A stretch of 11,772 bases of DNA from Candidatus Aenigmatarchaeota archaeon. GTDB lineage: Archaea; Aenigmatarchaeota; Aenigmatarchaeia; QMZP01; JAUXAV01. The stretch covers positions 1-11,772 of the forward strand of contig JAUXAV010000023.1 of NCBI GenBank assembly GCA_030619735.1, read 5' to 3'. Below are positions 6,103 to 11,772 of the stretch, piece after piece (position 1 is the first letter of the stretch; each line of letters starts with the position of its first letter). The notes beneath the pieces are model-generated. The model was not told the DNA's origin and did not search any database. It saw only the letters and a list, made by a program, of their open reading frames with translations. The translations under genes were made by a program, and so were the position numbers.

Positions 6103-6200
6103 ACCTACATAAATTAGGGGAAGGATTTAAAAGCTTTTGTGAAGTTTGCGTGAAAAGGGCGTGTGAAACAGATTTAAACCAGCAGAAGTAATTATATTTT
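6103..6200. promoter_or_regulatory. Divergent promoters (AAA ATPase / thpR)
   Basis: Minus-strand box CTTTTAAAT at 6133-6125 is centred 27 nt before the AAA ATPase ATG. Plus-strand box TTTAAA at 6173-6178 is centred about 25 nt before the thpR ATG. No Shine-Dalgarno motif precedes either start. Unlike the archease/RPA pair, the boxes are about 40 bp apart. Confidence 0.55.
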
Positions 6201-6755
6201 ATGCGCGCATTTGTTGCAATAGACCTGGATGAAGGGCTCAGGGAGCATGTGAAGGGAATTCAGAACTCCCTCAAGGAAACCGGGGCGGATGTGAAGTTCG
6301 TGGAGCCCGGGAACCTTCATTTCACTGTGAAGTTCCTGGGCGAGGTCCAGGAAAATGCCCTGGACGATATGGAGAAGGCCCTGGGGGATTCCGTTTCCGG
6401 CTTCAGCCCCTTCAGGATAGGCATAGAGGAGCTTTCCTATTTCGGCTCGGAAAGCCATATAAGGACGCTTTTCCTGGACGTGAAGGAGGGCAGGGAGAAG
6501 CTGGAGAGTCTCCTGGAGTCCGTGAACAAGGCACTGGATCCCTTCAGGCATGAAAGCCACGGGGCAAGGCCCCATCTCACCATTGGAAGGGTCAAATCCG
6601 GGGAGAACAGGGAGCTTCTCCTGGAAAAGCTAAGGGAACTTTCACACGTGAAGGTCGGGGAAATGGATGTGAAGTTTGTGAAACTGAAGCAGAGCGTGCT
6701 TACAAAGAAGGGTCCTGTGTATTCTGACGTGAAGGTCTTTGAACTAAAGGGCTAG
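6201..6755 (+). CDS. thpR: RNA 2',3'-cyclic phosphodiesterase (2'-5' RNA ligase family, ThpR/LigT)
   Basis: A 184-residue protein of the 2H phosphoesterase superfamily. The two catalytic H-x-T-x motifs are present: H40-F-T-V (NLHFTVKFLG) and H125-L-T-I (RPHLTIGR), at the usual spacing, with the family's opening MRAFVAIDL. Members hydrolyse 2',3'-cyclic phosphates to 2'-phosphate ends and can catalyse 2'-5' RNA ligation; a role in tRNA splicing or RNA-end repair is expected. The length matches archaeal members. It is a single-gene unit with a leaderless-type promoter. In several euryarchaea this gene neighbours the CCA-adding enzyme; both occur in this window but are not adjacent. Its stop codon overlaps that of the convergent M42 peptidase in the palindrome CTAG. 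Confidence 0.93.
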   Translation: MRAFVAIDLDEGLREHVKGIQNSLKETGADVKFVEPGNLHFTVKFLGEVQENALDDMEKALGDSVSGFSPFRIGIEELSYFGSESHIRTLFLDVKEGREKLESLLESVNKALDPFRHESHGARPHLTIGRVKSGENRELLLEKLRELSHVKVGEMDVKFVKLKQSVLTKKGPVYSDVKVFELKG

Positions 6756-7783
6756 AAGTATTTATTGGCTGTCTGGACCAGCTTCACCACAAGTTTCACA
6801 GCATTCTTCACGTCCTTCATGTCAGCTACCTCTACCGGGGTATGTATGTACCTGGTAGCTACCAGAACAGCTCCTGAGGGTATGCCGTCCCTGACTGTTG
6901 GTGTTATTGAAGCGTCTGTTGCACCGCCGTCAAGGACCTCGTACTGGATGGGAATCTTAATGGACTTGGCTGTATCCTCAATCCATTTCTTCACCCTCGG
7001 GTTCACAATCATTACCCTGTCCTTCACGAGCATTACAGGGCCTTCACCGATGCGTGAAGTTGCCTCCTCCGGCTTGACCCCGGGCATGTCACCCGCAATG
7101 GTGGTATCCAGGCCCAGGACAACGTCCGGGTCTATGCCGAAGGCGGAGCCCCTGACCCCTATAAGGCCGGTCTCCTCCTGTATGGTCCCTACTGCATAAA
7201 CAGTTCCCTTGAAGCTCTTCAGGGCCTTCATGACCTCTATCATGACAGTGCATCCAATCCGGTTGTCAAGGCCGTAGCCCGTGACCCTCCCCCTCTTGGT
7301 GGTATTGAAGCTCCCGTAGTTGGTTATGAAATCGCCCTGCTTTATCCCGGCCTTCTCCACATCCTTGCTGTCCTTTGCCCCGATATCTATGAACATATCC
7401 TTCAGCTTGACAGATCTCTTCTGCTCATCTGCCTCCTGTATATGGACAGGCTTTGAGCCAATAACCCCGACCACAGGGCCCTTGGAGCCGTATATCTTCA
7501 TCTTCTGGGCCAGGAGAATCCTCTGGTCCCAGCCCCCCACGGTATCGAACCGGATGAAGCCCTTCTCGTCTATGTGCTTCACCATTAAACCGATTTCATC
7601 CATATGGGCGCAGAGCATTATCCTGGGTTTTCCCCTGCCCTTCCTGGCAATAAGGTTGCCTATCCTGTCCACTTTAATTTCGGAAGCATGGGGCTTAAGC
7701 TCTTTAGCAATCAAATCTCGCACATTCTTCTCAGAGCCCGAGATAGAGGGCGCTTCCACCAGCTTTTTCAGAAGCTTTTCCAT
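6752..7783 (-). CDS. M42 family metallo-aminopeptidase (TET-type)
   Basis: A zinc/cobalt-dependent aminopeptidase of the M42 family, whose members form large tetrahedral (TET) particles that trim peptides in the cytosol. Counting from the GTG at 7792, metal and catalytic residues are H63 and D65 (CAHMDEIG), D176 (GYGLDNRIG), E206-E207 (TIQEETGLIGVRG), D229 (LGLDTT) and H317 (RYIHTPVE). This is a complete set with family spacing. I prefer the ATG at 7781-7783 because homologues begin MEKLLKKLVEAP. The in-frame GTG three codons earlier (7790-7792) is a real alternative, since a TTTATAA box is centred 24 nt before it, matching leaderless spacing. The gene has its own promoter 44 bp after dnaG. 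It ends tail-to-tail on thpR with a 4-nt overlap. Confidence 0.93.
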   Translation of the reverse strand: MEKLLKKLVEAPSISGSEKNVRDLIAKELKPHASEIKVDRIGNLIARKGRGKPRIMLCAHMDEIGLMVKHIDEKGFIRFDTVGGWDQRILLAQKMKIYGSKGPVVGVIGSKPVHIQEADEQKRSVKLKDMFIDIGAKDSKDVEKAGIKQGDFITNYGSFNTTKRGRVTGYGLDNRIGCTVMIEVMKALKSFKGTVYAVGTIQEETGLIGVRGSAFGIDPDVVLGLDTTIAGDMPGVKPEEATSRIGEGPVMLVKDRVMIVNPRVKKWIEDTAKSIKIPIQYEVLDGGATDASITPTVRDGIPSGAVLVATRYIHTPVEVADMKDVKNAVKLVVKLVQTANKYF

Positions 7784-7812
7784 GGTTATCACTATTATTT
7801 TGGTTTGGTGGA

Positions 7813-7819
7813 TTATAAA
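7813..7819 (-). promoter_or_regulatory. TATA-like box of the M42 aminopeptidase gene
   Basis: Minus strand TTTATAA, preceded by GGGGAA (a purine-rich BRE-like element). It is centred 24 nt before the GTG at 7792 and 33 nt before the ATG at 7783. It lies in the 44-bp gap after dnaG, so the peptidase can be transcribed apart from the primase operon. Confidence 0.5.
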
Positions 7820-7836
7820 TATTCCCCTTCTGCGAG

Positions 7837-9153
7837 CTATTTCAGGTCATTCTTGTCCAGTATCGTGACGGGTGAGAAGAGGCTTTCCTTTTCCGTCCCT
7901 ACCAGGAACTTCACGCCCCTCATCTTTGCCACGGCATTGAGACTGAAGTCTATCTTGCCGTCCAGGATAACCGCATAGGGGTTGTCAAGGGTCTTTATGG
8001 TATTTGACAGCTCTGATACAGGGACCTTGCCGAGCATATTGCTGCCGGAGTCAAATATGCATGCTGTCCTAGAGCCCGCAAGCCCCTCCAGGGTCTTCCT
8101 GAAGAGGGTTTTTTCACTGGAGCTCAGGTTTGCCCTCCTGGGCGGCCTGGATTCCCTCCTGAACCCTCCTGGCCTGAAGCCTCCTGGCCTTCTGCGGTCA
8201 AAGCTCCTGCCCCTTCTGTCGGGTCTTCCCCCCCTTCTGTCCCTTGGTCCCGGCCTGGGCCCGGACCTGAAGCCCCTGGATTCTCTCCTGGGTTCCGGCT
8301 TGGGTGTTCTGACCCTGCTCTCGCTCCTTATTCCCCTGTCTTTCTTGGACTGGCCGGCGGGCATCTTCTCCCTGAGGGCCTTGTAGCACTCCTTTTGCGT
8401 GAGTTCTTCCACTTCCTTGCCCTCGGGGGCCCTGGCAATATAGTCTATGTCCATTTTCTGCATTATCTCCTTTACTATCAGTTCCCCGCCGCGGTCCCCG
8501 TCCACAAAGACCGTTACCGTCTTCTCCTTTGCCAGGTTCTTCAGTTCAGGGGAAACCGAGGTTCCCTCCACTGCTATTGTATTCTTTATCCCGAATTTGA
8601 GGAGGTTTATTATGTCAGCCCTGCCCTCCACCACTGTCAGCTCCCCTGATTCCTTTACATCCGGTCCGGCGGGCATTCCGAAGTATTTCGTTATCTCGTC
8701 CTTTCTCACGTCCTCCTTTATCTGCTCGGAAATCTCATCTGACTGCACAGTGGTTTTCATAAGCTTCTGAAGAATCTCCTTGGACCTGTCCATTATGAAT
8801 TCCCTCTTTTCCTTCCTGGTGTCCTCTACCCCCTCCAGCTTTATCTCTGCCTCGCAGGGGCCTATCCTTTCTATGGTCTCAAGGGTTGCCGCAATCAGGG
8901 CGGTCTCCGCAGAATCCAGGGCAGAGGGGATTATAATCTCGCCCTCGGAATTGCCCTTCTGGGATTTTATATTGACATCTATCCTTCCTATCCTGCCTGT
9001 TTTCTGGAGCTCCCTGAGGTTCAAATCGGTTCCCAGGAGACCTTCTGTCTGCCCAAAAATAGCTCCTATCACATCAGGTTTTTCCACTACACCTTTGGCC
9101 TTTATCTTTGCCTTTATCACGTATTTTATTGAAGTTGGTGCTAACTTTGACAT
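7837..9153 (-). CDS. dnaG: Archaeal DnaG primase-like protein with Arg/Gly-rich linker
   Basis: A 438-residue archaeal DnaG. The N-terminal block VVEKPDVIGAIFGQTEGLLG is the archaeal DnaG signature. The Toprim domain has the catalytic Glu in LTVVEGRADI (E176) and the D-x-D in VFVDGDRGG (D218, D220). In archaea this protein shows primase activity in vitro and associates with the RNA exosome, helping to bind adenine-rich RNA. Between the Toprim part and a conserved C-terminal domain (LSSSEKTLFRKTLEG... DGKIDFSLNAVAKMRGVKFLVG) lies about 70 residues rich in Arg, Gly and Pro. The start at ATG 9151-9153 is chosen because GGAGG (9163-9167) lies 9 nt upstream; the ATG at 9162 would directly abut that site. 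The start region overlaps the Toprim gene by 80 nt. It belongs to the CBS-Toprim-dnaG operon. Confidence 0.93.
   Translation of the reverse strand: MSKLAPTSIKYVIKAKIKAKGVVEKPDVIGAIFGQTEGLLGTDLNLRELQKTGRIGRIDVNIKSQKGNSEGEIIIPSALDSAETALIAATLETIERIGPCEAEIKLEGVEDTRKEKREFIMDRSKEILQKLMKTTVQSDEISEQIKEDVRKDEITKYFGMPAGPDVKESGELTVVEGRADIINLLKFGIKNTIAVEGTSVSPELKNLAKEKTVTVFVDGDRGGELIVKEIMQKMDIDYIARAPEGKEVEELTQKECYKALREKMPAGQSKKDRGIRSESRVRTPKPEPRRESRGFRSGPRPGPRDRRGGRPDRRGRSFDRRRPGGFRPGGFRRESRPPRRANLSSSEKTLFRKTLEGLAGSRTACIFDSGSNMLGKVPVSELSNTIKTLDNPYAVILDGKIDFSLNAVAKMRGVKFLVGTEKESLFSPVTILDKNDLK
8134..8340 (-). repeat. Arg/Gly/Pro-rich low-complexity segment of DnaG
   Basis: Residues about 272-340 of DnaG are dominated by Arg, Gly, Pro and Ser, with RGG-like units such as DRRGGRPDRRGRS and a tandem RPGGFRPGGFR. 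The segment is probably disordered and strongly basic. It separates the Toprim domain from the C-terminal domain and resembles RGG boxes that bind RNA (inference). Confidence 0.75.
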
Positions 9154-9514
9154 GTAAATCATCCTCCTTTAAAGTTCTCAAATCCTGTATTTCAGGTTTC
9201 CCGAATTCCATAATTTTTTTCCTTAACCTTCTGTTTATACGGATTTTGTAGGGTCCGAGCAGGCGGCTCAGCCTTGCTGCAAGCCTTCTGCCCTCCCTGT
9301 CAAAATCTGTAAGTATGACTATTTCCTTTGATTTTGCCCTGGCCGCCTCCTCGGCAACCTGGTATAAGGGCTTTCGGTTGATTTTGATAATATTATTCAA
9401 TCCCAGGCTTTTTAAAGCTTTCTCATCCCTGATTCCCTCCACTATCAGGAGTTTATCCCTTAATTCCTCGGAAATCTTCAAGAATTCGTCCAGACCCGGT
9501 TTCTTGCCGCGCAT
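9074..9514 (-). CDS. Small Toprim-domain protein (UPF0292/COG1658-like)
   Basis: A 146-residue protein with a single Toprim fold: catalytic Glu in LLIVEGIRDEKAL (E26), then VILTDFDREGRRLA with D70 and D72, and RINRRLRKK. Stand-alone Toprim proteins of this archaeal family are about 120-130 residues and of unknown function; RNase M5 and DnaG-like nucleases share the fold. The first 115 or so residues cover the family. The remaining tail (DLHVKVSTNFNKIRDKGKDK...) is basic and lies inside dnaG in another frame, overlapping it by 80 nt. The start ATG at 9512-9514 is one base after the CBS-gene TAA, so the two are co-transcribed and probably translationally coupled. Two Toprim proteins encoded back to back suggest a shared nucleic-acid task, but no substrate can be read from the sequence. 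Confidence 0.8.
   Translation of the reverse strand: MRGKKPGLDEFLKISEELRDKLLIVEGIRDEKALKSLGLNNIIKINRKPLYQVAEEAARAKSKEIVILTDFDREGRRLAARLSRLLGPYKIRINRRLRKKIMEFGKPEIQDLRTLKEDDLHVKVSTNFNKIRDKGKDKGQRCSGKT
9163..9167 (-). promoter_or_regulatory. Internal Shine-Dalgarno (GGAGG) for dnaG within the Toprim gene
   Basis: Minus strand GGAGG lies 9 nt before the ATG at 9153 and directly touches the ATG at 9162. It therefore decides for the MSKLAPTS start. It lies inside the upstream Toprim reading frame, so dnaG is translated from an internal site on the operon mRNA. Confidence 0.7.
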
Positions 9515-9515
9515 T

Positions 9516-10361
9516 TTAATACCTGAGTGCGTCCACTATGTCCCTTTCAGTAAGAATCCCTAAAAGCTCTGAGTCCTCAACCACTGGCAATCCCCCGATT
9601 CTTTTTTCCTTCATTATCCTGGCCGCCTGGTAGATGTCAAGGCCTGCCTCAAGGGTAGTGACCTCCCTGTTCATAACCTTGGTTATCCTGGTCTTGTCCC
9701 TTCTGAGACTCTTCATCTTCCTGTTCTTCAGCAGGTAGGAGAGTATGTCGCTGGGAGTCACTATGCCCAGGAGTATGTTCTCCTTTGCAACAGGGAGCCT
9801 CCTGACCCTGCTTCTTACCATTATCTTTGCCGCCTCCAGCAGGGAGAAGCTGTCTTTTAGTATCTGGGGCTTCCTTACCATTAAATCCTCCACCTTGACC
9901 CCTATCCTGGAGTCTATCCTTTTTACAAAGTCCCATTCGGATATTATTCCCATTAGCTTTCCCCTGTAGGTTATGGGATAGGCCCCTCTCCTCTGGTGAT
10001 GGAAGACCTCCAGGGCCTTCTTGACAGAGTGGCTCTTGTCCAGGGAAAAGACATTGGTTTCCATTATGCCCTTTACAGGGATTTTCAGGCTTCCCTTCCT
10101 CTTCCTGAAGATGCTGTATTTGGGCCCTGCGCCCAGGTAGTCCAGGATATCTATAGTTGTTATAAAGCCCCTGAAGTTCCCTGTCTTCCTGCCTATCACA
10201 GGGATTCTCCTGAATTTGGTGGTCAGGACTGGTATTACCTTCTCCAGGGGGTCTGTGTCATGACATACCGTCAGCTTTCTGGATGCCAGGTTAAGGGCAG
10301 AGGTCCTGGTATTGATGAACTTTTCCAGGTCCAGCCCCTTGTCACGGGAAAAAAGAGCCAT
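9516..10361 (-). CDS. Four-CBS-domain protein (two Bateman modules)
   Basis: A 281-residue protein made almost entirely of four CBS domains: about 29-76, 97-148, 159-212 and 228-281. Each ends with a G-I-x-T/S-x-x-D-I/F type motif (GFITTIDILDYL, GIISEWDFVKRI, GIVTPSDILSYL, GILTERDIVDAL). No catalytic or membrane domain is attached. CBS pairs bind adenine nucleotides such as AMP, ATP or S-adenosylmethionine and regulate partner proteins. As first gene of an operon with a Toprim protein and DnaG, it may sense adenylate state for them; that is inference from position only. A TTTTTATA box is centred about 25 nt before the ATG, so the operon mRNA is probably leaderless. The stop codon is one base from the next start. 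Confidence 0.9.
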   Translation of the reverse strand: MALFSRDKGLDLEKFINTRTSALNLASRKLTVCHDTDPLEKVIPVLTTKFRRIPVIGRKTGNFRGFITTIDILDYLGAGPKYSIFRKRKGSLKIPVKGIMETNVFSLDKSHSVKKALEVFHHQRRGAYPITYRGKLMGIISEWDFVKRIDSRIGVKVEDLMVRKPQILKDSFSLLEAAKIMVRSRVRRLPVAKENILLGIVTPSDILSYLLKNRKMKSLRRDKTRITKVMNREVTTLEAGLDIYQAARIMKEKRIGGLPVVEDSELLGILTERDIVDALRY

Positions 10362-10446
10362 AATTAATTGATAGCGGAAGGGTATAAAAACTTAAGCGTT
10401 CCCTGTGGAGGGTAGAAATATTAACCTTCAAATCCCTAATATTACC
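10362..10446. promoter_or_regulatory. Divergent promoter (CBS-Toprim-dnaG operon / cca)
   Basis: Minus-strand TTTTTATACC (10390-10381) is centred about 25 nt before the CBS-gene ATG. Plus-strand AAATATTAA (10416-10424) is centred 27 nt before the cca ATG. Neither start has a Shine-Dalgarno motif. A TAGCGGAA string at 10372-10379 resembles the repeat before radA, perhaps by chance. Confidence 0.5.
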
Positions 10447-11772
10447 ATGGCCGGGAAAAATGGGGTTAAGAAGGTCTTGGATAAGGTTTTGAAGAGGGTC
10501 ACTCCCTCGGAAAGGGAGAAGGCAAAGACAGAGGGGGTTGTGAAGGAGGCCATGGGGGTGGCTGAGAAAATTTTGAAAAAGAGCAAGGCCTATCCTGTGC
10601 TGGCAGGGAGCTTCACCAGGGACACCTGGATGCCTGACAAGAAGGAGTTTGAGATATTCATGGTCTTCCCTGAGGGGATTCCCAGGGAGGAGTTGGAAAA
10701 GAAGGGCCTTTCTTTAGGTAAAAGGATTGTAAAGGAGATGAAGGGGAGCCATATAATAGCGTATGCTGAGCATCCCTATATCAGGGCCAGGATAAAGGGC
10801 TTCATGGTGGATATAGTGCCCTGCTACGGGGTAAAAAGCCCGGAGAAGATAAGGTCTGCGGTGGACAGGACCCCCTTCCATAACAGGTATATATCCGAGA
10901 ACCTGAGGAAGGGGCTTTCCGGGGAGGTAAGGCTGCTGAAAAGGTTCTGCAAGGGCCTGGGAATTTACGGCTCTGACACCAGGACCCAGGGCTTCTCAGG
11001 GTATCTCTGCGAGCTCCTGATAATAGAGTATGGAGGGTTTTTGAAGCTGGCAGGGGAGGTGGCGGGATGGGAGCCCGGAAGGGCCTTTATAGACCTGGAG
11101 GACTACCATAAGGGGAAGGTTCCTGAGGGATTGAGGAAGAGGTTCAGGTCCCAGCCCTTAATCGTCATAGACCCCGTGGACAGGAACAGGAACGTGGCCG
11201 CAGCGCTTTCCCCTCAGAATTTCATGGAGTTCATTTCCTCGTGCAGGGGCTTCCTGGAGGGGCCGGACATTAAGTATTTCTTCCCGATGAAGAAGAGGGT
11301 CAATATAAGGACCCTGGGAAAGGGGATAAGGGAAAGGGACTCTGCCCTTCTGCTCCTGAAATTCAGGCAGCCCTATGTGATACAGGACGTGCTATGGCCT
11401 CAGTTAAGGAGGTTTGTCAAGAGATTGAGGGATATTATGGAGGACAGGGATTTCCCTGTGATTGGGTATGATATCTGGAGCGATGAGGAGTTCGCAAAGG
11501 GGGGAGTATGTCTGGTCCTGCTTGAGATGGAGGTCTGGGAACTGCCTGAAATAAGGAAGGTCCTGGGTCCTCCCATATTCTCCAGGAAGCACTCCGAGGA
11601 GTTCCTGAAGAAATACAAGCCCCGGGGCAGGACCTGGGTTGAGAATGACCGCTGGGTAGCAGAGGTCAGGAGGGAGTTCACCTCTGCAGAGGCCATGCTC
11701 AGGGATGCCCTGTCAGGCAGGGTGAAGAGCCTTGGGGAGAGGGGGGTTCCCTCCTATATAGCAAAGAGCGTT
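10447..11772 (+). CDS. cca: CCA-adding enzyme, archaeal class I tRNA nucleotidyltransferase (partial at 3' end)
   Basis: 442 codons, open to the window edge; archaeal members have about 440-460 residues, so little is missing. The enzyme adds or repairs the 3' CCA of tRNA using CTP and ATP. Nucleotidyltransferase motif: L-A-G-S55-F-T-R-D-T-W (52-61), then the carboxylate pair in KKEFEIFMVFP (E67, E69) and the third acid in MVDIVPCYGV (D122). The archaeal-specific block GFSGYLCELLIIEYGGF and the DPVDRNRNVAAALS segment confirm class I. Archaeoglobus CCA uses Glu59, Asp61 and Asp110, so E69 replaces the second Asp. The ATG start has a TATA-like box centred 27 nt upstream and no ribosome-binding site. 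It diverges from the CBS-Toprim-dnaG operon. Confidence 0.94.
   Translation, partial: MAGKNGVKKVLDKVLKRVTPSEREKAKTEGVVKEAMGVAEKILKKSKAYPVLAGSFTRDTWMPDKKEFEIFMVFPEGIPREELEKKGLSLGKRIVKEMKGSHIIAYAEHPYIRARIKGFMVDIVPCYGVKSPEKIRSAVDRTPFHNRYISENLRKGLSGEVRLLKRFCKGLGIYGSDTRTQGFSGYLCELLIIEYGGFLKLAGEVAGWEPGRAFIDLEDYHKGKVPEGLRKRFRSQPLIVIDPVDRNRNVAAALSPQNFMEFISSCRGFLEGPDIKYFFPMKKRVNIRTLGKGIRERDSALLLLKFRQPYVIQDVLWPQLRRFVKRLRDIMEDRDFPVIGYDIWSDEEFAKGGVCLVLLEMEVWELPEIRKVLGPPIFSRKHSEEFLKKYKPRGRTWVENDRWVAEVRREFTSAEAMLRDALSGRVKSLGERGVPSYIAKSV

Noticed and set aside
7790..7792. GTG as the definite start of the M42 peptidase
   Set aside because: Its TATA spacing is good, but the ATG three codons later matches the usual family start; kept as an alternative only.
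7982..8386. A plus-strand Leu/Pro-rich reading frame resembling a membrane protein
   Set aside because: It is the antisense image of the Arg/Gly-rich DnaG linker; AGG and GGG codons read in reverse give Leu and Pro.

Overview
The window is archaeal chromosome. Replication, recombination and RNA-processing genes are archaeal in type: an RPA with a zinc ribbon, RadA, archaeal DnaG, archease, a class I CCA-adding enzyme, an M42 aminopeptidase, a UPF0292-like Toprim protein and a PRC-barrel protein. Most transcription units start with an archaeal TATA-like box centred about 24-27 nt before the start codon, which suggests leaderless mRNAs. Host genes are moderately GC-rich and favour AGG for arginine. 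I cannot assign a phylum with confidence. The compact layout, short proteins and non-canonical archease and RadA motifs would fit a DPANN-type or related lineage, but that is inference.

Layout from left to right: (1) a partial archease gene (-) diverges from RPA (+) across a 58-bp double promoter. (2) RPA is followed by a 230-bp structured leader with hairpins, repeated TAGCGGAACT and two TATA-like boxes, then radA (+). radA is interrupted in its P-loop by a 510-residue intein with a LAGLIDADG homing endonuclease. (3) A hairpin terminator separates radA from a convergent minus-strand group: a chorismate mutase with an unusual insertion, a PRC-barrel protein and an ExeA/ORC-like AAA ATPase with a C-terminal winged helix. 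(4) The RNA 2',3'-cyclic phosphodiesterase ThpR (+) stands alone and shares its stop site (CTAG) with the convergent M42 aminopeptidase. (5) A minus-strand series runs from a four-CBS protein to a small Toprim protein, dnaG and the M42 peptidase; CBS and Toprim are 1 nt apart and Toprim overlaps dnaG by 80 nt. (6) A CCA-adding enzyme (+) runs off the right edge.

The genes fall into two themes: DNA replication and repair (RPA, RadA, DnaG, Toprim, perhaps the AAA ATPase) and RNA-end processing (archease, ThpR, CCA enzyme; archaeal DnaG also associates with the exosome). The most unusual items are the chorismate mutase insertion, which sits exactly at the Arg28 position of the active-site helix; the RadA P-loop reading GAFGSSK/T around the intein; the Arg/Gly-rich linker inside DnaG; and the repeat-rich region before radA. 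I saw no CRISPR array, rRNA, tRNA or insertion sequence, and no gene-free stretch exceeds 300 bases.
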